A stretch of DNA of 64,000 nt from Brevibacterium renqingii (GTDB taxonomy: Bacteria; Actinomycetota; Actinomycetes; Actinomycetales; Brevibacteriaceae). This document shows positions 54,499 through 63,208 of this stretch, piece by piece; position 1 is the stretch's first letter, and each line of letters opens with the position of its first letter. The stretch lies in contig NZ_JADBHF010000006.1 in the NCBI RefSeq assembly GCF_017808105.1, forward strand, positions 1 through 64,000. The letters run 5' to 3'. The position numbers and the translations under genes are program-made. Under the pieces are notes generated by a model that was not told the origin of the DNA, made no database searches, and saw nothing but the letters and a program-made list of their open reading frames with translations.

Positions 54499-56004
54499 AT
54501 GAGAGCGCGTTTGAACGACATCCCCGATGAGGCGGACCCACCGCACCCGCCGGAGTCCGATTCCCCACGCGCCGACCGCACCGCCGCGAAGCGTCGCAGG
54601 AGGCGGAGGAAAGGAGGCGCCGTCACCGCCGGAGTCCTCGTGCTCGCTCTCGGGGCCTACGCCGTCGTCGACGCCTACGATCTCGTTCCCGAACTTCCCG
54701 GCATCCTCACCACCGACCCGCCGATCGAAGTCCAGGCCGTCCCCAGGCCTGACGCTCATGGCACCCGGGTGCCCGCACCGACCTCGGCGGTCGATGATTC
54801 CGCGCCCGTGCCGACGACGGTCCCGGCGAAGATCGATGCCATCCTCGAAGCATCCGAGGTCAAGGGCTTCGGCCTCGAAGTCCGGGACGGCCTCAGCGAC
54901 GAGATCCTCTACGCGAAGAACGAGACGAAGCCTCGCACACCCGCCTCGGTGACCAAGGTGCTCACCGCGGCTGCGGCACTCACGTCCATCGGCGGGGAGA
55001 AGCGCCTGGCGACGACGACGAGCTTCGACGAGGAGACGGGCACGCTGACCCTGACCGGGGGAGGGGACGTGCTGCTCTCGTCCGGGGATTCCGATCCGGG
55101 CTCGGTCAATGGGCACGGTGGGCTGCGCACGCTGGCCGAGGACACTGCGGAGGCGCTCAAGGCCGACGACGTCACCGAGGTGACTCTGGGCCTGGACACG
55201 AGCCGGTACACGGGTGAGCCCTTCGACTCCGGGTGGGAGAGATCCGACATCGCCAAGGGCGTGATCACCCCGATCCGTCCGCTGATGATCGACACTGCCT
55301 ACATCGGTTCGAAGGACAGGGAGTGGCGCGCGCGCAGCGAGCACCCGGCCGCCGATGCCTTCGCAGCTTTCGAGAAGGAGCTGAAGAGGACCGGAATCAC
55401 CGTCAACCGCGCCGAGCAGCGCGCACCCGCATCCGAAGGTGCCGAGGAGATCGCCCGGGTCGAATCGGCGACGATCTCCGAGATCGTCGAGTACGCCCTC
55501 GTCCACAGCGACAATGTCGTCGCCGAGATGCTCGGCAACGAGGTCGCGATCGCCCAAGGGGAGGACGGGAGCCTCGAGACCGGCCCGCGGGCTGTGCTCT
55601 CGGCCCTCGGCGACTCGATCGATCTCGGACGCACCCACCTGGTGGACACCTCGGGGCTGTCCTACGACAATCGGATCGCCCCACATGACCTCACGACCGT
55701 TCTCCAGGCCTCCGTCGACGCCGATGATTCGCTCGCCGGCCTCATCAGCCACTTCCCGGTCGGAGGCCTGACGGGCACCCTGACGGACAGATTCGCCAAG
55801 GAGAGGAACGCCACCGGAGTGGTGCACGCGAAGACCGGAACACTGTCGACCGTGACCTCCCTGGCCGGAGGCGTGCTCGACGCCGAGGGACGCTACCTCG
55901 TGTTCTCCATCCAAATCGACGACGTGGACAAGGACAAGATCTTGGAAGCCAGGAAGACTGTGGACGACATCGTCACCGCCCTTGCGAATTGCGGTTGCCG
56001 ATGA
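54499..56004 (+). CDS. dacB: D-alanyl-D-alanine carboxypeptidase/endopeptidase (PBP4 type)
   Basis: 501 residues from the ATG at 54499; TTG at 54511 (GAGAG upstream) and ATG at 54442 are alternatives. Basic N-terminus and a membrane helix (about 38-55) anchor it. Active-site motifs: SVTK (Ser150), SDN in HSDNVVAEMLGNE, and KTG in HAKTGTLSTVTSLAG. The long insert between SxxK and SxN identifies the class C PBP4/DacB group, which trims or cleaves peptidoglycan cross-bridges outside the cell. It overlaps the zinc protease gene (ATGA). Confidence 0.92.
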   Translation: MRARLNDIPDEADPPHPPESDSPRADRTAAKRRRRRRKGGAVTAGVLVLALGAYAVVDAYDLVPELPGILTTDPPIEVQAVPRPDAHGTRVPAPTSAVDDSAPVPTTVPAKIDAILEASEVKGFGLEVRDGLSDEILYAKNETKPRTPASVTKVLTAAAALTSIGGEKRLATTTSFDEETGTLTLTGGGDVLLSSGDSDPGSVNGHGGLRTLAEDTAEALKADDVTEVTLGLDTSRYTGEPFDSGWERSDIAKGVITPIRPLMIDTAYIGSKDREWRARSEHPAADAFAAFEKELKRTGITVNRAEQRAPASEGAEEIARVESATISEIVEYALVHSDNVVAEMLGNEVAIAQGEDGSLETGPRAVLSALGDSIDLGRTHLVDTSGLSYDNRIAPHDLTTVLQASVDADDSLAGLISHFPVGGLTGTLTDRFAKERNATGVVHAKTGTLSTVTSLAGGVLDAEGRYLVFSIQIDDVDKDKILEARKTVDDIVTALANCGCR

Positions 56005-57017
56005 TCGTCGATGAGAGGTTCGCCGCCCGCACCGCCCGCGAGCTCGTCTCCGCCGCGCAGGTCCCCGACCCCGGTGAACTCGATGATCTCGTGACCGGAA
56101 TGAAGGACAATGCGCTGACCGCGCAGGATCTGGTGCTCAACTCCTTCCTGCTCGACCCCGCACACGCCGATGATGTGCGGACCCGACTGGCCGCCGGGAC
56201 TGTGCTCGTGCTCGACCAAGTCGGCTGGGTCAAGGCCAACGCCCAGTCCGTCAACGGCATGGTCGACGAGGCCGCTCTGCCGGCGCCCGTCGGGCCGACC
56301 ACCGCCAAGGGCGCCGCCGTCGAGATCGCCGGTGTGCTGTCCCTGCTCTCGACCCGAGTGCTCGGTCAGTTCGATCCTTTCGCCGTCGAGACCGGACGAC
56401 TGATGTTCGTCGCCCCGGCCGTGCTCATCGCCGAGGAGGCCATGCAGGTCGACGCTCGAGACTTCCGTATGTGGGTCGCCCTCCACGAAGCCACCCACCA
56501 GGTCCAGTTCGCCACCGCACCCTGGCTGCGCGACCATATGCGCTCTCTGCTCTCGGGCGTCGTGTCGACCCGCGTCGGCATGCCCGAACTCGGAGGGATC
56601 GTGGATCTCTTCGCCACGGTCGGACGCATCCTCAAGGGCGAGGCCAGCCTCGTCGATCTCATTCGGGACGAGGAGATGCGGGCGGCCCTGGACGAGGCCA
56701 CCGCGATCCTCTCTCTGCTCGAAGGCCATGCCGATGTCGTCATGGACGAGGTCGGGGCCGATGTGATCCCGAGCGTGCGCAGACTGCGCCGGAAGTTCGA
56801 AGCGCGCCGGGACGCGGGTCAGGGCGGCTTCCTGTCGAATCTGCTCGGGATGGACCTCAAGCTCGCTCAGTACCGCGACGGGGCGAAGTTCGTCCGCGCA
56901 GTCCGCCGCGAGGTCGGACAGAAGGGCTTCTCCCACATCTACACCGAACCGGCCAACCTGCCGAGCACCGAAGAGATCCACGAACCGCGGCTCTGGCTCG
57001 ACCGTGTCCATGGCTGA
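56001..57017 (+). CDS. DUF2342 zinc-dependent metalloprotease
   Basis: 338 residues from the ATG overlapping dacB. The zincin motif HEATH (about residue 162) is preceded by FRMWVAL; downstream EGHADVVMDEVG supplies the third-ligand Glu. This family, often labelled coenzyme-F420-biosynthesis-associated by neighbourhood, is found before tilS in most actinobacteria (Rv3626c). Its substrate is unknown. It overlaps tilS by eight bases. Confidence 0.9.
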   Translation: MIVDERFAARTARELVSAAQVPDPGELDDLVTGMKDNALTAQDLVLNSFLLDPAHADDVRTRLAAGTVLVLDQVGWVKANAQSVNGMVDEAALPAPVGPTTAKGAAVEIAGVLSLLSTRVLGQFDPFAVETGRLMFVAPAVLIAEEAMQVDARDFRMWVALHEATHQVQFATAPWLRDHMRSLLSGVVSTRVGMPELGGIVDLFATVGRILKGEASLVDLIRDEEMRAALDEATAILSLLEGHADVVMDEVGADVIPSVRRLRRKFEARRDAGQGGFLSNLLGMDLKLAQYRDGAKFVRAVRREVGQKGFSHIYTEPANLPSTEEIHEPRLWLDRVHG

Positions 57018-58050
57018 CCGCATTCCGCCGAGGCGACCGACCCTCGATCCTGCCAGCGGCGCCGTCCGCAACGCCGTGCGGGCGTGTCTCGCCGCCGCGG
57101 CCGACCTGCCTTCGGGTCCTGTGAGCGGGGCGGAGGGCGCGGTCGTGCCCGAGCTCATCGTCGCCGTGTCCGGGGGAGCGGACTCGATGTCGCTGCTCCA
57201 CGCCTGCGCCTTCCTCCACCGCCGAGGCGACATCCGCGCCCGCGCCGTCACCGTCGACCACGGGCTCCAATCCGAGACCGCCGAGGTGGCCCACAGAGTC
57301 GCCGCCACTGCCGAGTCCTGGGGTATGCCCGCCGAGGTCGTGGGTGTCGATGTCAGCGCGACGGACGAAGGGCTCGAGGCCGCGGCGAGGAACGCACGCT
57401 ACGCCGCACTCGAGTCCGCACGAACGAACGCAGGAGCCGATTGGACGCTGACCGCCCACACCCGCAGCGATCAGGCCGAGACGGTTCTGCTCGGACTCAT
57501 GCGCGGATCGGGCACCCGGTCCCTGGCCGGCATGAGCCCGCGCACCGGTCGGCTGCTGCGTCCGCTGCTCGGCCTCGACCGGGAGCAGACGGAAGCGGCC
57601 TGCCGGGCGCAGGGCATCGAGATCTGGGACGACCCGATGAACGCCGACACCGCCTTCGCTCGAGTGCGGACGCGCCGGCTGCTGGCAGGTCTCGAAGCCG
57701 AACTCGGTCAGCCGATCGCAGCGAACCTCGCTCGCACCGCTGACCTGTGCCGAGCAGACGCCGACTACCTCGACGCCCGGGCCGCAGAAGCGGGGGCGCA
57801 CTTGCGCGGGCTCGCTTCGCTGCCTCTCGAGAGCTTCACGGGGCTCGAGGACGCGGTCCTGGGCAGAGTCCTCCGCGACTGGGTGATCTCACTCGGTGTG
57901 CCCGCCCAGAATCTCGGTGCGGCCAGGGTCGCCGAACTCAGCGCCCTCATCCGCAATGGGGGTCGCGGCCGGCTGTCCCTGCCGGGGGACACCGAACTCC
58001 TCGTCGGGCAGGGCAGCGTGGTCTTCCAACGGGCGGCCAAGGCTCGCTGA
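57010..58050 (+). CDS. tilS: tRNA(Ile)-lysidine synthase
   Basis: 346 residues from the ATG at 57010. PP-loop AVSGGADSM (about residue 54), VTVDHGLQ, ARNARYAAL, and TAHTRSDQAETVLLGLMRGSG are the family marks, followed by a shorter C-terminal domain. It turns C34 of the CAU-anticodon tRNA-Ile2 into lysidine so it reads AUA. Essential. In M. tuberculosis hpt comes directly after; here 4.4 kb separates them. Confidence 0.95.
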   Translation: MADRIPPRRPTLDPASGAVRNAVRACLAAAADLPSGPVSGAEGAVVPELIVAVSGGADSMSLLHACAFLHRRGDIRARAVTVDHGLQSETAEVAHRVAATAESWGMPAEVVGVDVSATDEGLEAAARNARYAALESARTNAGADWTLTAHTRSDQAETVLLGLMRGSGTRSLAGMSPRTGRLLRPLLGLDREQTEAACRAQGIEIWDDPMNADTAFARVRTRRLLAGLEAELGQPIAANLARTADLCRADADYLDARAAEAGAHLRGLASLPLESFTGLEDAVLGRVLRDWVISLGVPAQNLGAARVAELSALIRNGGRGRLSLPGDTELLVGQGSVVFQRAAKAR

Positions 58051-58110
58051 CGACCTCGGTCGCCCTCGGCCGCGTCGAGAACGACGGAACATCGGACCGA
58101 CAAGACGACC

Positions 58111-58132
58111 TGCGAATGAACAGGCGTTGAAC
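58111..58132 (-). promoter_or_regulatory. PHO-box-like direct repeat before the anchored nuclease
   Basis: On the minus strand two abutting 11-nt units read GTTCAACGCCT and GTTCATTCGCA, the same GTTCA-N6-GTTCA pattern as before phoX. It ends 91 bp before the nuclease start. PHO boxes work in either orientation in Streptomyces. Confidence 0.55.
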
Positions 58133-58223
58133 CTCAGGTGCCGGCACCCGGAACGGGCGGGCCGAGACGGTCGGGATCACTATGATGTTCCTGGTCAGCC
58201 CCTTATTCAGAGAGAGGTCCGGT

Positions 58224-59753
58224 TTGTCCCTGAGGTCTGTTTCGTCCCGACGAAGCTCACTGCTCTGCGCTGGAACAGCGTTGGCTCTGGCGCTGGGGAA
58301 CGCGGTGAGCCCCCTTCCTGCGTCGGCTGCCGCGGCCCAGCCGCCGTCGGCGACGATCGACGAATTCACGGTGCTGCAGCTCAACATCTGGCATCAGGGG
58401 ACTCAGATCCCCGAGGGCATCGAACGCATCGCAGACGTCATCGAGGAGACCGGCGCTGACGTCATCATGCTCTCCGAGGCCGGATCGGCAGCGAAGTCGA
58501 TCAGCCGGGAGCTCAACAGCCGCGGCCTCGAAACGTCCAGCAAGTCCACGCTCGACGCCGGAGTCGTCTCCCGCTTCCCGATCACGGAGTCGTCGGCAGC
58601 AGACGGGTTCGCCAGAGCCGTCCTCGACCTCGGAGGTCAGGAAGTCGCGGTGTATTCCGGTCATCTCGAGTACCGCTATTACGCGAACTACCTGCCCCGG
58701 GGCTACGGCGGGGGGACCCCGCCCCCGCTGCCGACGAGCGAATACGGATGGGATGAGATCCCGTCGGGGCCGATCACCGACACCGATCTGATCTCCGAGA
58801 TCAACCGCGAGTCCGGTCGCAGCGAAGCCGTGGCACGAACGGTCGAGGCCGCCGAGGAGGACCGCGGCCAAGGTCGTTCGGTGCTCATCGGAGGCGACTT
58901 CAACGAGCCCTCACACCTCGACTGGACCGAGCGCGCCGAAGATCAGCACGACCACCACGGAGTCGTCATGCCATGGGATTCGACGATGGAGCTCGAGAAG
59001 GGCGGATACCTCGACGCCTACCGCCACGTCCACCCCGACGAGATCACACACCCCGGTGTGACATGGCCGGCAGGAAACACGGCTTTCTCGACCTCCGAAC
59101 TGAGCTGGACGCCGAAAGCGGACGAACGGGACCGAATCGACTTCGTATTCGACTCCGCCGACGACGCTCTCGAGGCCACGGCGGCGAAGATCGTGGGCCC
59201 GCGCACTTCGGTCGTCCGCGATGAGTTCGTCGACGAGGATTCGCAGGACGAGTTCTTCACACCCAGGGCCGCCTGGCCGAGCGACCACAAAGGCAATCTC
59301 ATCACCTACAGCGTCGAGAACGACGAGGACCCGACAGCAGACGATGAGGCAGACTCGTCAGCCGAGGGATCCGAGGGAGCTGAGGGAGCCGAGGCCGGCA
59401 CGGACTCGGCAGGGGACTCCGAGCCCGGCGAAGCCGCCGACAGCGATGCCGACGCCGTTTCCGGAACGGACGCCGGCGGCAGAGACAGTGATGAAGCGGG
59501 CACTGGGACCTCTGATGATGCCGGCGCCGCCTCCTCCGGTGATGAGGGCGCTGGAGGGTCCGAGGCCGCAGCCGCCGCCGATGCCGGCAGCTCCTCTGCT
59601 GTCCGCGCTTCCGCTGACGCCGACGACTCGGAGGCCTCACATCCGGCGGGAGACCTTCCTCGGACCGGGATCGGCCTGACCGGCCTCGGCGGTGGTGCGG
59701 TGCTCATCGGTCTGGGCGCGCTCGCCGTTGCGATCAGCCGACATCGGAGATGA
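58224..59753 (+). CDS. Secreted LPXTG-anchored endonuclease/exonuclease/phosphatase-fold enzyme
   Basis: 509 residues from TTG at 58224, chosen for AGAGAGG six bases upstream and because it gives a proper signal peptide (basic start, Leu/Ala core, cleavage near ASA at 33-35); an ATG at 58182 adds 14 residues. EEP fold: LQLNIWHQG, Glu in IMLSEAGS, GGDFNEPSHLDW, RIDFVF and WPSDHKG, a full catalytic set for a metal-dependent DNase or phosphodiesterase. An Ala/Asp/Glu/Gly-rich spacer (about 375-475) leads to LPRTG (478-482), a hydrophobic segment and RHRR: sortase anchoring. Substrate (DNA, sphingomyelin, sugar or inositol phosphate) unproven. Confidence 0.88.
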   Translation: MSLRSVSSRRSSLLCAGTALALALGNAVSPLPASAAAAQPPSATIDEFTVLQLNIWHQGTQIPEGIERIADVIEETGADVIMLSEAGSAAKSISRELNSRGLETSSKSTLDAGVVSRFPITESSAADGFARAVLDLGGQEVAVYSGHLEYRYYANYLPRGYGGGTPPPLPTSEYGWDEIPSGPITDTDLISEINRESGRSEAVARTVEAAEEDRGQGRSVLIGGDFNEPSHLDWTERAEDQHDHHGVVMPWDSTMELEKGGYLDAYRHVHPDEITHPGVTWPAGNTAFSTSELSWTPKADERDRIDFVFDSADDALEATAAKIVGPRTSVVRDEFVDEDSQDEFFTPRAAWPSDHKGNLITYSVENDEDPTADDEADSSAEGSEGAEGAEAGTDSAGDSEPGEAADSDADAVSGTDAGGRDSDEAGTGTSDDAGAASSGDEGAGGSEAAAAADAGSSSAVRASADADDSEASHPAGDLPRTGIGLTGLGGGAVLIGLGALAVAISRHRR

Positions 59754-59756
59754 CAC

Positions 59757-61031
59757 TCAGCCCAGACGCAGGCCACCCAGCAGCTCTCCGCCAGAGGCGA
59801 TGAGCCGACCGGACCTGAACACGTCTCGGTCTCTCGGGCAGTCCATGATCGCCGAGGTGACCGTATCGGCCTCGAGCAGGATGAAATCGGCCGGGGCGCC
59901 GACGGCCAGGCCGAAGCGCTCGTCCTCGGTCAGCGGCGACCCGTCCGGACGGGCGCCGGCCATGATCTGCGCACCCCCGCGGGAGGCGATGTCGAGGCAG
60001 TGCTCGATGTCCTCGTCACGGCGGAACCCGTTCGTGAACGCGAGCTGCCAGGCGCGTCGCAGCAGATCGCCGTCGCCGTAGGGGCTCCAGTGGTCGCGCT
60101 GCCCGTCCTCGCCGAGACCCAGGGCGATGTGCTTCTCCGCGATCACCGACTGGGGCAGCACGCCGTTCTGCGGAGCGACAGTGGTCAGTGACACTCCCGC
60201 CTCGGAGAGGAGGTCGAGCACCCTCCGCACTTGGGCGTCGGGGCTCGTATGCAGAGCGAAGGCATGTGAGACCGTCACCTGACCGGACATCGCCAGAGCC
60301 TTCGTGCGCGCCGCGATCTCCTCGAGGGAGAACACTCCGGCCGTGCCGGTCTCGTGCAGGTGGATGTCGACGCCCTTGCCGTGCCTCTCGGCCAGATCGA
60401 ACACGGTGTCGAGGTGGGAGACGGGATCACGGTCGTAGAGCAGCGGATCGAGCCCGCCGACGAGATCGGCGCCTTCGCTCAATGCCGCATCGAGCAGCTC
60501 CCGGACGCCCTGCTCCCGCACGATTCCCGCCTGCGGGAAGGCCACGATCTGGAAGTCGAGGACATCGGCATGAGCGTCGAGGGCCTCCTTGACCCCGCGG
60601 AACCGTTCGAGCCCGCAGTCGGAGTCGACCTGTGCGTGCGAGCGGATGCGGGTCCCACCCGAGGCGATGATCGTCCCGACGGCGAATGCGGCCTGCGCGG
60701 CGACGCTGCGCTCGCCGTGGCGCCAGTTCTCTCGGTCATCCATGATGAGTCCGTGCAGGGTGCCGTCGGAGGTGTGCGGTCGGAAGGTCTGGCCCATCCG
60801 ATTCGAATCCAGGTGTGCATGGACGTCGCCGAGGCTGGGCAACAGGACCCGGCCTGCACCCTCGACGACCTCGGCTCCGATCCCGTTGCTCCGAGGCCCG
60901 TCCTCGCTGTGGTCCGGCGCAGTGTCCGAGGCCGGAGAGATGCCGGAGATACGTCCTTCGGAGATCTCGACATCGACTGCAGGGGCATCTGCGGTGCGCG
61001 GGAAGAGGCGCACGTTCTTCACGACCGTCAT
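59757..61031 (-). CDS. Amidohydrolase, cytosine deaminase-like
   Basis: 424 residues from the ATG at 61031; longer open sequence upstream is not supported. Metal-dependent hydrolase: HAHLD after SLGDV (first metal pair), DIHLHETG, VSHAFAL, and later APQNGVLP and DHWSPYGDGD, giving the cytosine-deaminase/N-isopropylammelide-like set. It probably deaminates a nucleobase or related ring compound. Divergent from a CynX-type transporter with 127 bp between, so uptake and conversion may be linked. Confidence 0.85.
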   Translation of the reverse strand: MTVVKNVRLFPRTADAPAVDVEISEGRISGISPASDTAPDHSEDGPRSNGIGAEVVEGAGRVLLPSLGDVHAHLDSNRMGQTFRPHTSDGTLHGLIMDDRENWRHGERSVAAQAAFAVGTIIASGGTRIRSHAQVDSDCGLERFRGVKEALDAHADVLDFQIVAFPQAGIVREQGVRELLDAALSEGADLVGGLDPLLYDRDPVSHLDTVFDLAERHGKGVDIHLHETGTAGVFSLEEIAARTKALAMSGQVTVSHAFALHTSPDAQVRRVLDLLSEAGVSLTTVAPQNGVLPQSVIAEKHIALGLGEDGQRDHWSPYGDGDLLRRAWQLAFTNGFRRDEDIEHCLDIASRGGAQIMAGARPDGSPLTEDERFGLAVGAPADFILLEADTVTSAIMDCPRDRDVFRSGRLIASGGELLGGLRLG

Positions 61032-61158
61032 CGGTCCAGAATACGGAGTCGCAACGGTATACCATCGGAGGCTGTGCCTGTCTGTCGTGTCGGATGCGAT
61101 CGCTTCCGCTGCCCGGTCCGGTCGCACGATGACGACAGACGTCTGGAAGGATGAGCCC

Positions 61159-62430
61159 ATGACGACTACGCCCGAGTTCGGGTTCCGCCGCACTCGGGGC
61201 CTCGATGCACTCGCCCTGGCCTGCCTCGTGCTCATCGCGGCCTCGCTCCGTCCGGCCGCGTCCTCGCTCGGTCCCGTGCTGTCCGAAGTCACGACCGGCT
61301 TCTCGCTCGCCGAGTGGCAGACCGGACTGCTCACAGCCCTGCCCGGCCTCGTGTTCGCCGCCTGCGGCGTCATCGCCGTGCCCGTGCTCAAGCGGCTCGG
61401 ACTCTTCTCCACACTGCTGCTCAGCTGCGCCTGCATCATCCTCGGCGTCGGCCTCCGAGCGGTCGTCACCGGGTGGGTGTCCTTCGCCCTGCTCACGGTC
61501 CTCGCCCTGGCCGGGATGTCGATCGGCAACGTCATCCTGCCCGTCTACGTCAAGACCCGGTTCCCGCATCGGCCCACGCTCGGCGCCACGACCTTCACCG
61601 TCTCACTCGGTCTCGGATCCATGCTGCCGGCTCTGCTCACCGCGCCGCTGGCAGCACAGTTCGGCGACTGGCGTTTCGGGCTCGGCTTCTGGCTCGTGCT
61701 GCCTCTGTCGGCGCTCATCACCTGGACCGTGCTGCGCCTGGTCGGTTCTGTGCCCGATCTCGGGCGGCAGCAGGACCCCGCCGCTGGCGAACGGAAGGAA
61801 GAGCCGCCTCGGCGCTCGGTGCTCGCCTCACCGAAGGCCAGGTACATGGCGATCTTCTTCGGCCTCCAATCGGCCAATGCCTACGTCCAGTTCGGGTGGC
61901 TGCCCCAGATCTACCGCGACGCCGGTCTCGACCCGGTGCTCGCCGGCATCATGCTCACGGTCGTCACGTTCGGCGGGCTGCCGGGCGGGTTCCTGGCTCC
62001 GCAGATCATCGTGCGAAGCATCGCCCCACGCGTCTTCCTCGTCTCCTTCGGAGCCAGCGCGGTCCTCGGCTACCTGGGACTGCTGTTCATCCCCGCGACC
62101 ACGCCGGTGGTGTGGGCGATCCTGCTCGGCTACGGGGGATTCGCCTTCCCGGCCGCGCTCGCGCTCATCACCTACCGGACGAGGGAGGTCGCGGTCACGG
62201 CGGCCACCTCCGCATTCGTGCAGTCCTCAGGCTATGTGCTGGCAGCCATCGGGCCGCTGGCCGTCGGCGGCCTGCTCGGATGGAGCGGGAGCTGGGCGGT
62301 GCCGCTGTGGCTGATGGTCGGCATCTCCGCACTCATGGGCATCACCGGGTGGCTCTCGGCCGCGCCGGGCAACGTCGACGAAGAGCTGGCGATCGGCGCC
62401 GGGCGCAGTGGCACCGGTGAGGGGAAGTGA
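61159..62430 (+). CDS. CynX/NimT-family MFS transporter
   Basis: 423 residues from the ATG at 61159. Twelve hydrophobic helices; the early LIAASLRPAASSLGPVLSEV segment is the typical CynX/NimT opening, and VYVKTRFPHRPTLGATTFTV follows. Family members move cyanate, 2-nitroimidazole or small acids. With the divergent deaminase-like gene it could import a nitrogen compound; substrate unknown. It ends 46 bp before hpt. Confidence 0.87.
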   Translation: MTTTPEFGFRRTRGLDALALACLVLIAASLRPAASSLGPVLSEVTTGFSLAEWQTGLLTALPGLVFAACGVIAVPVLKRLGLFSTLLLSCACIILGVGLRAVVTGWVSFALLTVLALAGMSIGNVILPVYVKTRFPHRPTLGATTFTVSLGLGSMLPALLTAPLAAQFGDWRFGLGFWLVLPLSALITWTVLRLVGSVPDLGRQQDPAAGERKEEPPRRSVLASPKARYMAIFFGLQSANAYVQFGWLPQIYRDAGLDPVLAGIMLTVVTFGGLPGGFLAPQIIVRSIAPRVFLVSFGASAVLGYLGLLFIPATTPVVWAILLGYGGFAFPAALALITYRTREVAVTAATSAFVQSSGYVLAAIGPLAVGGLLGWSGSWAVPLWLMVGISALMGITGWLSAAPGNVDEELAIGAGRSGTGEGK

Positions 62431-62476
62431 CCCATAATGGAAGCTCCAGGACCCCATCTGAGGAGAAGCGACACCC

Positions 62477-63028
62477 GTGGACATCAACGATCTCGGCAAT
62501 GACATCGACAAGGTACTCGTCTCGGAAGAGCAGATAGCCGCACGACTCGTTGAACTGGCAGCCGCCATCGATGAAGACTACAAGGACAAAGACATTCTCC
62601 TCGTCGGCGTCCTCAAGGGTGCTGTGATGGTCATGGCCGACCTCGCCCGGGCCCTGCACTCGCCGGTGACGATGGACTGGATGGCCGTGTCCTCCTACGG
62701 TTCGGGAACGAAGTCCTCCGGCGTCGTGCGCATCCTCAAGGACCTCGACACCGACCTGACCGACCGTCACGTGCTCATCGTCGAAGACGTGATCGACTCC
62801 GGTCTGACCCTGTCCTGGCTGGTCCAGAACCTGCGCACCCGCGGGGCGGCCACCGTCGAGATCTGCACCATGCTGCGCAAGCCCGAGGCCGTCAAGGTCG
62901 ATATCGACGTCAAGTACGTCGGCTTCGACGTGCCCAACGAGTTCGTCATCGGATACGGACTCGACTATGCGGAGAAGTACCGCAACGTGCCCTTCGTCGC
63001 GACCCTGGCTCAGCACGTCTACAGCTGA
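62477..63028 (+). CDS. hpt: Hypoxanthine phosphoribosyltransferase
   Basis: 183 residues, GTG start behind GAGGAGAAGCG. PRPP-binding motif VLIVEDVIDSGLTL, flexible loop with SSYGSGTKSSG, and the C-terminal VGFDVPNEFVIGYGLDYAEKYR. It salvages hypoxanthine (and guanine) to nucleotides. hpt-ftsH order is conserved in actinobacteria and firmicutes. Confidence 0.96.
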   Translation: MDINDLGNDIDKVLVSEEQIAARLVELAAAIDEDYKDKDILLVGVLKGAVMVMADLARALHSPVTMDWMAVSSYGSGTKSSGVVRILKDLDTDLTDRHVLIVEDVIDSGLTLSWLVQNLRTRGAATVEICTMLRKPEAVKVDIDVKYVGFDVPNEFVIGYGLDYAEKYRNVPFVATLAQHVYS

Positions 63029-63138
63029 TCCCTCGCGCCGCCGCAGAATTGCGCCCGCGGCGAACCGATCTGCGGCCTGATGCCTGTGACGGAACAGATC
63101 CGGGCGCATTCGGGCTATGACGGTGCGAAGTACTAGGC

Positions 63139-63198
63139 TGTGGGGGATGTTCCCAGGCAGCCTCGGTAGCCTGAAGCGGTTGCCCACATCTTTTTCCT
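63139..63198 (+). promoter_or_regulatory. Possible leader hairpin before ftsH
   Basis: TGTGGG (63139-63144) can pair with CCCACA (63183-63188), with AGGC...GCCT inside, followed by TCTTTTTCC. The result looks like a weak terminator or attenuator 20 nt before the ftsH start. Confidence 0.3.
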
Positions 63199-63208
63199 GA
63201 GAGGACTT

